Below are positions 8,361-15,419 of a DNA stretch of 27,377 nt, piece by piece. The position numbers were made by a program, and so were the translations under genes. Under the pieces are notes generated by a model that saw only the letters and a program-made list of their open reading frames with translations, had not been told where the DNA came from and did no database searches. The stretch is from contig CAKTIM010000027.1 of the NCBI GenBank assembly GCA_934565795.1, forward strand, positions 1-27,377. The letters are read 5' to 3'. How positions within the stretch are numbered: position 1 is the stretch's first letter; each line of letters begins with the position of its first letter. This stretch comes from an uncultured Oscillospiraceae bacterium. Lineage in GTDB: Bacteria > Bacillota > Clostridia > Oscillospirales > Oscillospiraceae.

Positions 8361-8899
8361 AGCTGTCGCCTCAGCGACTGAAGAGGGCACTCAGCGTATG
8401 GTTTCGAGAGAGATTCCACTAAAAAGGTACAATGTACAACATTTTGAGTTCGTAGGGGCGGATATTAGCCGCCCGAAAGGTAACGAACGTGAGCTGTATA
8501 GACGAACCGCTCAATCCCGGTACCCGGCGGGGCGACAAATTGCCGCCCCCTACAAACTCAGAAGATTTTTCCGGCTTCCATTCAATCAGCAGCTCAGGCC
8601 CGTAACGTTGCGGGCGGCTGGTATCCGCCCCTACGGATGGGGTGCTTGCCATTCACCGCACCCTTAATAAAGAACGTACTGCGGTAGCCCTCTTCAGTCA
8701 GCCCTACGGGCTGCCAGCTTCCCCCAAGGGAAGCTTTTGGTGGTGGCCTTTGGCTGCTTCCATTCAACACACCGCTCTGTTCCGCCAGGTTGCGGGGCGA
8801 CAGGTTGCCGCCCCCTACGAACTCAGAAGATTTTTCCGGCTTCCGTTCAACCAGCAGCTCAGGCCCGTAACGTTGCGGGCGGCTGGTATCCGCCCCTAC

Positions 8900-9001
8900 T
8901 AGCCCATATCTGTTAAAGTTTTATCTTTAGCAGAGAGGGTTTTGAGTTAAACATGCATCAATCTTCACTATATGGAGTAAAACTTTAATGGATATGGGCT
9001 A
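8900..9001. mobile_element. 102-bp MITE with CTAC target duplication
   Basis: The element starts TAGCCCATATC and ends with its exact inverse GATATGGGCTA. After two mismatched bases the inverted match continues for 11 more bases (TTAAAGTTTTA), giving 24-bp ends. CTAC stands on both sides (8896-8899 and 9002-9005). Sister repeats, for example at 8628-8640, show the uninterrupted form CCCCTACGGATGGGG, so the insertion and its 4-bp duplication can be read directly. The element is AT-rich in a GC-rich setting and has no coding capacity. The transposase that moved it is unknown to me. Confidence 0.8.
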
Positions 9002-9078
9002 CTACGGATGGGGTGCTTCCCATTCAACGTGCCCTTAGTAAATGTTTTCCTTTCACAATCCGCTTCTGGATGCATAAT

Positions 9079-9105
9079 GGCTGGGAGGGAGGATCCCTCC
9101 CAGCC
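9079..9105 (-). terminator. Hairpin after acsCE
   Basis: A perfect 12-bp stem (GGCTGGGAGGGA with its complement) and 3-nt loop starts 24 bp after the acsCE stop. No clear T tract follows on the minus strand, so it may be a weak terminator or an mRNA-stabilising hairpin rather than a full stop. Confidence 0.5.
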
Positions 9106-9128
9106 TTGGTTGCAGGGAATTTTGTATC

Positions 9129-11426
9129 TTACAGCAGGTCGGGACGGTCGCCCAGGTAGCTGTCGGAGTACAGGGTATGATTCTTGAAGATGTCGCAGGA
9201 CTTGATGGTTTCCATCAGGCGCAGGTCGCAGGGGTTGACGATGGCGGAGGTCAGGCCCTGCATCATGGCCATGGCGACCAGAGCGGAGTCCATGATGGGA
9301 CGAACCTTCTTGGGTGCGCCGTTGGAGTTGTTGGACAGGCCGCCGGTGGACTTCAGGCCCTCGTCGGCGAACAGCTTGATGGCGTTCAGCACGTCCATCT
9401 GCTTGTCCTGCATGCCCTTGACCACCAGGAACAGGGGGTCGAACCACAGGTCGGTGGCCTCCATGCCGTGGGACAGGCCGCGCTCCAGCATGTTCCGGCA
9501 GTGCATCATGCGCTCTTCGTTGTCCTTGGCAATGCCGTCGGCAGAGCACAGGGCGATACAGATGGCGTCGTTGGCAGCGGCCAGATCGATGTTGGAAATA
9601 CGGGAGCCTGCGTCGGCGGAGTTGACGATGGGCTTGCCGTTGGTGCGGTTATAGACCTTGATACCGGCTTCGATGGCCTTCTTGTTGGCGGTATCCAGAG
9701 CCAGAGGCACATTGTTGAAATTCTCCTGCAGCAGCTTGACCGCCCACATCATACGCTCGGGTCCGTCCTTCTCGGCAGGGCCGATGTTCACGTCCAGGTA
9801 GGTTGCGCCTGCGGCGATCTGCTCGGCAGCGCGCTTCAGGATGGGCGCGGGGTCGCGCTCGTCCATGGCCTTGCGGATGGCGGGGGAGATGCAGTGGATC
9901 CGCTCGCCGATGGTGACGAAGGTGGAGGACTCGGGGTTGTATCCGCCGTAGTGCACGCCCATGTCCACGACCTCGATCTTGGGCACCTTGGTGGCCAGCA
10001 GCTCCTCGAAGGACAGCTCCTTGACCTCCTCCTTGGGTGCGGCAGCGGCCTTGGCAGCAGCCTCGGCAGCGGCGGCCTTGGCGGCAGCCTCGTATTCCTT
10101 ATCCTTCATGTACTTGGGCAGCTGGACAGCCTCGGTGGGGCCGACGACCACGTTCCAGCCGGGCAGCTTCTCCTGAATCTCACCCTTCATGACGGCAACC
10201 TTGCCGGGGATGATCAGGGTACGGTTCTTGATCTTGTTCTCGATGTCCAGGGTCTCAAAGGTCTTCTTGATGGAGGTGGAGGAGAACTTACCGGCAGCCC
10301 AGGCAGTCAGAACGGACATGCCGGAGGCGTCGGAGATGATCAGGTTGATGGGCTCATTGGAGCGCTCCAGCTCGCCGGAGACCAGGAAGTAGGTCAGGGC
10401 GAAGTCAACGGTCAGAGCGCAGGGGCTGTTCTCGTCCGCGCCGTTCAGGGGGTAGATCTTGGACTCCACCTTCATGGGCTTCTGAGGATCGGTGAAAATG
10501 TTCTGACGCAGACCGTACAGAGGCAGGGCTGCGGTGTAGTCCATCTGCTCCATGACAACGATGGAGGCGTAGCGCTCGGTGAACATGGCGGCGTAGGCAA
10601 TTTGCAGCTGCTTGTTGCCCTTGGCCAGCTTGGCCACGTTGACGATGGAGGGATAGCCGAAGCTGCGGTCGCCGTCCACCAGGGCGGTGCGGCGCACCAG
10701 CACGGCGTTGGCCAGGGTCTCCTTGGCGGTGTCGGCGGTGACATCCAGCACCAGGTTCTTGTTGCCTGCGGCCTCCAGCTTCTTCACCAGGTCATACAGG
10801 TCGGAAATGCTGGGAGCGGACACGCCCAGGGTCACGCCAGCGGTGGTGGCAACGGCGTTCATAGCCTCCCAGTTGTCGGGGGTAGCGCCGTTCAGGATGG
10901 GCTTGCCGGCCTTGCAGACCTCTACAGCGGCCTTGGCCACGTCCACATCCTTGATGTCCAGAACCAGCGCCCGGTCGGTGGCCATTGCCTTCTTGACCAG
11001 CTCGACGGTGGCATCGGCGTCGCCGCCGTGGCTCTTGACATAGACGAACTCTACATACATCCGCTCACCGATACGCTCGTAGTCCACCTTGGCCATGTCG
11101 GCCAGCTTGGCGTCCACCTCGGCAGCGGTCATCTTGGTGCAGACGGGAACCGCATACAGGTTCTTGCTGACCAGGGTCTTTTCATGCCGGAACAGAACGG
11201 TTTCGCCGCCCAGCTTCAGATCATTGCCCACGGTAATGGTCTTCATGGGGGGAGCGGTCTGCTCGTTGAGCATTGCCTTTGCATCATCAGAGAAATACGG
11301 GCACTTGTCGATGGACACCGCGCCCTGGGCCACCTTCATGCAGAATGCCATACAGGTGGGGCTGCCGCACTCCTTACAGTTCTTCTTCGGAGACAGCTTA
11401 AAAATATCGAGACCTTTCAAAGCCAT
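9129..11426 (-). CDS. acsC-acsE: Fused corrinoid iron-sulfur protein large subunit (AcsC) and methyltransferase (AcsE)
   Basis: One uninterrupted 765-residue frame encodes two proteins that are normally separate. Residues 1-445 are AcsC. The N-terminal 4Fe-4S site has C17, C20, C25 and C42; a TIM-barrel region follows, then the corrinoid-binding domain (about 330-445, with SPCALTVDFALTYFLVSGEL). Residues 444-466 are an Ala/Lys/Glu-rich linker. Residues 502-765 are AcsE, the methyl-tetrahydrofolate:corrinoid protein methyltransferase, with IGERIH, YLDVNIGPA, LDTANKKAIEAG, WFDPL and GLSNNSNG, and match the whole 262-residue Moorella enzyme. The fusion would tether the methyl donor enzyme next to the cobalamin domain. 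AGGAGG precedes the ATG, and acsD ends 20 bp upstream, so the two genes are co-transcribed. Confidence 0.93.
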   Translation of the reverse strand: MALKGLDIFKLSPKKNCKECGSPTCMAFCMKVAQGAVSIDKCPYFSDDAKAMLNEQTAPPMKTITVGNDLKLGGETVLFRHEKTLVSKNLYAVPVCTKMTAAEVDAKLADMAKVDYERIGERMYVEFVYVKSHGGDADATVELVKKAMATDRALVLDIKDVDVAKAAVEVCKAGKPILNGATPDNWEAMNAVATTAGVTLGVSAPSISDLYDLVKKLEAAGNKNLVLDVTADTAKETLANAVLVRRTALVDGDRSFGYPSIVNVAKLAKGNKQLQIAYAAMFTERYASIVVMEQMDYTAALPLYGLRQNIFTDPQKPMKVESKIYPLNGADENSPCALTVDFALTYFLVSGELERSNEPINLIISDASGMSVLTAWAAGKFSSTSIKKTFETLDIENKIKNRTLIIPGKVAVMKGEIQEKLPGWNVVVGPTEAVQLPKYMKDKEYEAAAKAAAAEAAAKAAAAPKEEVKELSFEELLATKVPKIEVVDMGVHYGGYNPESSTFVTIGERIHCISPAIRKAMDERDPAPILKRAAEQIAAGATYLDVNIGPAEKDGPERMMWAVKLLQENFNNVPLALDTANKKAIEAGIKVYNRTNGKPIVNSADAGSRISNIDLAAANDAICIALCSADGIAKDNEERMMHCRNMLERGLSHGMEATDLWFDPLFLVVKGMQDKQMDVLNAIKLFADEGLKSTGGLSNNSNGAPKKVRPIMDSALVAMAMMQGLTSAIVNPCDLRLMETIKSCDIFKNHTLYSDSYLGDRPDLL

Positions 11427-11446
11427 GGTATGTATCCTCCTTCCAA

Positions 11447-12388
11447 TCAGACCAGCTCGGTGATGAACTGCTTAATGGCCGCAACGGCCGCGGGATGGCG
11501 CATGATCACAGCGTCAGCGCCGCCGGTCAGGTTGGCGGCAGCGGTGGCAACTTCCATGCCAACGCCGCGGTCTTCCTGGCTGCCCCAGGCGGGTTCATCC
11601 TCTTCGGAGGCGGTGGATTCCTTCACGCTCCAGGTGTCGGGGGACACGGGGGCCATGATGGGCATCTGCAGGTCGGCATCGGACTGAGCCAGCGCGGCCA
11701 GGCGGACGCGATCCAGGGTGGAGGCCACGTACTCGTAGCCATAGCCGACGGCGGCGGTGCCCACGTTCATCACGATGGAGGCGGCGGGCACGGTCAGGCC
11801 CTTGAGCATGATGTTCAGCTGCTTGGCCAGGTTGATGTCGTCAGCGGTCTCGGCGCCCACCTTCTGGCCATAGGCCAGGGCGACGGAAGCGCCGACGGTC
11901 TTGTAGTCCTCGTTGCGGGCGGACAGCACCAGGATATTCTTGCCCTGGAGCGCCTCGGCGATCTTGCTGAACAGCTCGCCGTCCTTTTCGATGTTCTTGC
12001 AGCCCATCACCACAATCGGCATGGAAACGGCGTCGGCCACGGCCTTGGCATCGGCCACGCAGTCGGCGACGGAGCGGTTCTTGCCGTTGGGGTCGGCGGA
12101 CTCGAAGTGCAGGCACAGGAAGTCGGCACCGGGCATGGTCTCAGCGCGCTTGGCGTAGTCGGCCATGGTGGTGCAGCCGGCGTAGAATTCCTTCAGGCCG
12201 GGGACGTTCCACTCGCTTGCACAGTCAGAGATCTCGATGCCGATCTTGGGTGCATTCTCGATTGCAGCGTCGAAGGTGTAGAAAGGCAGTACATTCTGAC
12301 CACCGAGGACGATTGCCTTGTCGCCGGTGCCCAGGGTGACGGCGTTGATCGCGCCGCGGTATGCCACCTTCTTGGGTGTAAAAGCCAT
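11447..12388 (-). CDS. acsD: Corrinoid iron-sulfur protein small subunit (AcsD)
   Basis: The 313-residue TIM-barrel protein pairs with AcsC to form the corrinoid iron-sulfur protein that carries the methyl group from methyl-tetrahydrofolate to ACS. Recognisable family stretches include GGQNVLPFYTFDA, PKIGIEISD, FLCLHFESADPNG, the ILVLSARNEDYK strand and the C-terminal AVIMRHPAAV motif. Length agrees with the family (about 310-320). The ATG at 12388 is preceded by AAGGGGGAAA about 10 nt upstream. It stands 20 bp upstream of the acsC-acsE fusion and probably heads that transcript. The upstream cooC gene is separated from it by repeat cluster C. Confidence 0.94.
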   Translation of the reverse strand: MAFTPKKVAYRGAINAVTLGTGDKAIVLGGQNVLPFYTFDAAIENAPKIGIEISDCASEWNVPGLKEFYAGCTTMADYAKRAETMPGADFLCLHFESADPNGKNRSVADCVADAKAVADAVSMPIVVMGCKNIEKDGELFSKIAEALQGKNILVLSARNEDYKTVGASVALAYGQKVGAETADDINLAKQLNIMLKGLTVPAASIVMNVGTAAVGYGYEYVASTLDRVRLAALAQSDADLQMPIMAPVSPDTWSVKESTASEEDEPAWGSQEDRGVGMEVATAAANLTGGADAVIMRHPAAVAAIKQFITELV

Positions 12389-12480
12389 TGTAATGTTTCC
12401 CCCTTGTTTTTTCTAGGAATAGAATTTATTCACGGGAATCGCTCCGCAAAAGCACTGTTGCCTCAGCGCCCTTGCAGGGA

Positions 12481-12522
12481 CGATTTCCCAGCCCCCCAAC
12501 CCCCTGGGACGCTGGGAAATCG
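12481..12522. other. 12-bp hairpin in the acsD leader region
   Basis: CGATTTCCCAGC (12481-12492) is the exact inverse of 12511-12522, with an 18-nt C/A-rich loop. It lies about 95 bp upstream of the acsD start. It is not one of the repeat families seen in the clusters. It could be a terminator remnant, a leader structure or a repeat of its own; no T tract adjoins it. Confidence 0.35.
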
Positions 12523-12574
12523 CACCTCCGGGCACCAAAGCACCCTGCGGAGATTTCCCCAAAGAATATAAGAT

Positions 12575-13390
12575 CATGTACCCCCCGTAGGGGCGGATAT
12601 CAGCCGCCCGAAGCCTATCGGTTTGGGTAGCAGTAAAAATCTTCTGAGCCCCGTAGGGGTCGGCAACCTGCCGACCCTAAACCTTACGGTTTAGGAAGCA
12701 GTAAAGAACAACGTATAACCTGACGTATGCATCCCCCCAAGCTTCCCTGTGGGGGAAGCTGTCGCCGCAGCGACTGAAGAGGGCACTCAGATAATGGTTT
12801 TGAGAGAGATTTCACTAAAAAGGTAGAATGTTCAATACTTTGAGTTCGTAGGGGCGGATAGTAGCCGCCCGAAAGGCAATGAAACTGAGCTGTACAGACG
12901 AACCGCTCAATCCCGGTACACGGCGGGGCGACAAATTGCCGCCCCCTACGAACTCAGAAACTTTTGGTGATGTCCATTCAACATACCGCTCAATCCCGGC
13001 ACCTGGCGGGCGGCTAATATCCGCCCCTACGGATTGGCGTGTACCATTCAACTTGCCCTTGATAAAGAACCAAGTGCGGTAGGCCCTCTTCAGTCAGGCC
13101 TACGGCCTGCCAGCTAATGAATCAAGGTATGATTGCCACCGGCAATCATGGATATTTTGATTCGCTGCGCGGAGCACCACCCCAAGGGAAGCTTTGGTGG
13201 AGGACGGAAGCTGCTCCCATTCAACGCACTGCTATCGAAGCGGCAACGTTGCGGGGCGACAGGTTGCCGCCCCCTACGGGACTCAGAGGATTTTTCCGGC
13301 TACCATTCAACGGGCCACTCAGGCCCGTGAGGCTTCGGGCGGCTGGTATCCGCCCCTACGGGTGGGGTGCTTTCCATTCAGCGTGCCGCT
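12575..13390. repeat. Intergenic repeat cluster C between cooC and acsD
   Basis: This gene-free block holds GTAG-headed palindromes at 12587-12609, 12653-12677, 12848-12870, 12925-12949, 13008-13030, 13253-13277 and 13337-13359. Second-family modules lie at 12740-12790 and, inverted, at about 13081-13195; the latter is split by a mini-element. Spacer sequences such as CCATTCAAC and CTCAATCCCGG recur as in clusters A and B. The reading frames across it differ between copies and are not conserved proteins. Confidence 0.85.
13117..13179 (+). mobile_element. 63-bp mini-element, copy 2
   Basis: The unit starts ATGAATCAA, contains a 9-bp hairpin ATGATTGCC/GGCAATCAT with ACC loop nested inside GAATCAA/TTGATTC, and ends GGAGCACCA directly before CCCC. 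It interrupts the palindrome module that is intact at 3029-3078. Compared with copy 3 it differs only in the two or three bases after ATGAATCAA. Confidence 0.7.
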
Positions 13391-13412
13391 CGATTTCGTT
13401 TCCTTTTGAGCC

Positions 13413-14183
13413 TTACAGTCCGATGCTTTTCAGTACGTCCCGGAGGGCGGCTTTCATTCCGTCATTTTCCGGCAGCTTGGCGGATGGCTCGCCGTTGCAG
13501 TCGCAGCGGTATACCGCGTCGTCCTGGGGCAGTACGCCGAAGAGCTTCAGGCCATGGCGCTCGATCTCGGCCTTGACGCCGTCGTCCAGCACGCCGCCGG
13601 GTGCGCGGTTGATAATCAGGCCCATCTGGCCGGGATTCAAATCCATTTCGTCGATCATCTCGGCGATCCGGGCCACCGCCTGGACGCCCCGGCGGGAGCA
13701 GTCGGAGATCAGCAGCATGGTATCCACATGGGGCAGCGTCCCGCGGGCCACATGCTCCAGCCCCGCCTCGTTGTCCATGACGATATAGGAATAGTTCTTG
13801 GCGTACTTGTCCACCTGGGTTTTCAGCACGCCGTTGACGTAGCAGTAGCAGCCCTTGCCCTGGGTGCGGCCCATGACCAGCATGTCAAAATCGTCGTCCT
13901 CGATCAGGGCGTCGTTGAACTTCATCTCGGCGTAGTCCGCCTTGGTCATGCCCTTGGGGATGGTACCCTTCAGCTCTGCCTGGGCCATCTCCTCCCGAAT
14001 CTGACCCAGGGTGATGTCCGCCTCCACCCCCAAAACCTCGTTCAGGTTGGAGTTGGCGTCCGCGTCCACCACCAGCACAGGCCCCCGGTGCTGCTTGCAC
14101 AGATAATCTATAATCATACCGCAGGTGGTGGTTTTTCCCACGCCGCCCTTACCGGCCACTGCAATGGTATGAGGTGTAGCCAT
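13413..14183 (-). CDS. cooC: Nickel-insertion ATPase for CODH/ACS (CooC/AcsF type)
   Basis: The 256-residue MinD/SIMIBI-class ATPase has a deviant Walker A motif GKGGVGKTT (11-19) with signature lysine K12. The metal-binding CxC pair in GCYCYVN is at C112 and C114, the same numbers as in the characterised Carboxydothermus CooC1. VVDADANSNLNEVLG and IVMDNEAGLEHVARG are typical of the family. It should dimerise with ATP and deliver nickel to the CODH C-cluster or to ACS. The ATG at 14183 follows AAAGGAG. It is the first gene of the acs locus in transcription order and has a good promoter; the acsD gene follows only after repeat cluster C. Confidence 0.92.
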   Translation of the reverse strand: MATPHTIAVAGKGGVGKTTTCGMIIDYLCKQHRGPVLVVDADANSNLNEVLGVEADITLGQIREEMAQAELKGTIPKGMTKADYAEMKFNDALIEDDDFDMLVMGRTQGKGCYCYVNGVLKTQVDKYAKNYSYIVMDNEAGLEHVARGTLPHVDTMLLISDCSRRGVQAVARIAEMIDEMDLNPGQMGLIINRAPGGVLDDGVKAEIERHGLKLFGVLPQDDAVYRCDCNGEPSAKLPENDGMKAALRDVLKSIGL

Positions 14184-14257
14184 AAGAAAAATGCTCCTTT
14201 GCGCGTGTTTGGCGTATCACAAAATGGGTGCAGTAAGTCCCATACCGATACGACGAT

Positions 14258-14286
14258 ATCGTAACACAATTTGGCCGATAATTCAA
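14258..14286 (-). promoter_or_regulatory. cooC promoter with overlapping palindrome
   Basis: On the minus strand TTGAAT (14286-14281) and TACGAT (14263-14258) are 17 bp apart, about 75 bp before the ATG. The 10-bp palindrome ACGATATCGT (14253-14262) overlaps the -10 box and could bind a regulator. Confidence 0.5.
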
Positions 14287-14344
14287 CCTTTTTTTATTTG
14301 AAATATATGTGAAGCCCGGTCAGATGCGGCGCAAGCGGAATTTA

Positions 14345-14373
14345 TTGATTTATCGGCGGAGCTGTGGTACCAT
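14345..14373 (+). promoter_or_regulatory. Promoter of the 83-residue FakA-domain-like gene
   Basis: TTGATT (14345-14350) and TACCAT (14368-14373) are separated by 17 bp, 35 bp before the start codon. It diverges from the cooC promoter. Confidence 0.5.
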
Positions 14374-14408
14374 AGTGGGGCAGCAACGCACAGAAAGGAT
14401 GTAGCAAT

Positions 14409-14660
14409 ATGACCGAATTCCGATATGATACCCAGCTCCTGATCGAGGGGCACGACCTGGACGAGGACGCCATCAACGACTATTTTGTGGAGCACTTCCG
14501 GGGCGACTGCCTGCTGGCCGTGGGCGACGAGGATCTGATCAAAATCCACTACCACACCAACGAGCCATGGAAGGTTCTGGAATACTGCGCCAGCCTGGGC
14601 GAAATCTACGACATTGTGGTAGAGGACATGGATCGCCAGTCCAGAGGCCTGAAGGGCTAA
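14409..14660 (+). CDS. Free-standing FakA middle-domain-like protein
   Basis: This 83-residue protein resembles only the middle (linker) domain of the fatty-acid kinase subunit FakA/YloV, which usually sits inside a protein of about 550 residues. The stretch LLAVGDEDLIKIHYHTNEP followed by KVLEYCASLGEIYDIVVEDM matches the FakA pattern of GD-D-IKVHVHT-dP and a C-terminal NM-Q. The HxH pair (H47, H49) is kept. The cysteine of the usual YCTEF start motif is replaced by Asp7 (FRYDTQLLI). Neither the N-terminal kinase domain nor the C-terminal FakB-binding part is present nearby, so it is not a frame-shifted remnant in this window. AAAGGATG precedes the ATG, and it has its own promoter and terminator. 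Its function is unknown. Confidence 0.75.
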   Translation: MTEFRYDTQLLIEGHDLDEDAINDYFVEHFRGDCLLAVGDEDLIKIHYHTNEPWKVLEYCASLGEIYDIVVEDMDRQSRGLKG

Positions 14661-14675
14661 GCGTCACGAAAAAAG

Positions 14676-14724
14676 CAGGGCGAATTCGTACAGCTCCCGG
14701 TGGGGGCCGCGCGAATTCGCCTTG
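14676..14724. terminator. Bidirectional terminator
   Basis: A 13-bp stem (14676-14688 with 14712-14724, one G-T pair) has a run of T on both sides when each strand is read: GTTTTTATTG on plus and CTTTTTTCGT on minus. It serves the FakA-domain-like gene on plus and the HAD phosphatase on minus. Confidence 0.8.
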
Positions 14725-14741
14725 TTTTTATTGTAATTGTA

Positions 14742-15419
14742 TTACAGCAGCGCCTCCAGCTGGGCAAGGGACTGAATCTCCCAGTCGGGGCGGATGGCGG
14801 GATCCGGGGGACGCCGGGCGGGATTGAGCCAGCAGGTGCGGAGCCCCGCCCGGATGCCGCCCAGAATGTCCGAGGTCAGGCTGTCGCCCACCATGACGGC
14901 GCGCTCCCTGTCAAAGCCCGGAATGCGGGCAAAGCAGGCATCAAAGAATTCCCCGGAGGGCTTGTTGAAGCCGATCTCCTCAGAGATGAACACCTGCTCA
15001 AAATAGGGCCGCAGCCCCGCGCGCTCCAGGCGGGCGTGCTGCGCCGATGTCGCGCCGTTGCTGGCAAGGAACAATCGGTGATGCCGGTGCAGCTGCTCCA
15101 CCGCCTGCCTGGCCTGGGGGAGAAAATACTGGTCGCCGCACAGATGCGCCCGAAAACGGTGGTTGACCTCCGCCGCGTCCAGCGCCACCCCCAGCTCGTC
15201 CAGCAGCACGCGGAAGCGCCCCTGCTGCACCTGGGTGTGGGTCAGCTCGCCCCGCTCCAGCCGCTGCCAGTGCTGGCGGTCGATCTGGCGGTAGCGGGCG
15301 ATCACCGCCTCCGTCGGCTCGATGCCGCATTCACGCAGAGTCTTTGTCAGCGCGTCCTGCTCCGTTCGGTGAAAATCCAGAATGGTGTCGTCCAGATCCA
15401 GAAATACAAATTCCGTCAT
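14742..15419 (-). CDS. HAD-superfamily phosphatase, YjjG/YfnB type
   Basis: The 225-residue HAD hydrolase has motif I DLDDT (nucleophile D8, acid D10), motif II ASNG (S120), motif III Lys at 153 in GFNKPS, and motif IV GDSLTSDI (D179, D184). The helical cap between residues 16 and 95 and the FLDLDDTILDF start fit the YjjG/YfnB group of pyrimidine nucleotide phosphatases, though the substrate is not proven. Its ATG overlaps the rsmA stop codon by 4 bp (ATGA), so translation is probably coupled. It ends just before the bidirectional terminator, closing the transcript. Confidence 0.88.
   Translation of the reverse strand: MTEFVFLDLDDTILDFHRTEQDALTKTLRECGIEPTEAVIARYRQIDRQHWQRLERGELTHTQVQQGRFRVLLDELGVALDAAEVNHRFRAHLCGDQYFLPQARQAVEQLHRHHRLFLASNGATSAQHARLERAGLRPYFEQVFISEEIGFNKPSGEFFDACFARIPGFDRERAVMVGDSLTSDILGGIRAGLRTCWLNPARRPPDPAIRPDWEIQSLAQLEALL

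Larger units (their letters stand above)
8190..9010. repeat. Intergenic repeat cluster B between acsCE and acsB
   Basis: The gap between acsCE and acsB (8087-9128) holds no gene. It contains GTAG-headed palindromes at 8197-8221, 8452-8474, 8529-8553, 8612-8634, 8794-8818 and 8877-8899. Second-family modules are at 8281-8396 and, inverted, at 8687-8736. The sequence around 8563-8640 is largely repeated at 8827-8899, a local duplication of about 75 bp. One mini-element (8296-8360) and one MITE (8900-9001) are inserted into these repeats. Confidence 0.85.

Noticed and set aside
8190..8900. A CRISPR array
   Set aside because: The repeats are palindromic, irregularly spaced, in both orientations and of several types; there are no uniform spacers and no cas genes.
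8398..8902. Several small open frames in the repeat clusters (also near 2915-3346, 12815-13051, 13117-13788)
   Set aside because: They run through palindromes and recur only because the DNA repeats; frames shift between copies and none has a credible start site.
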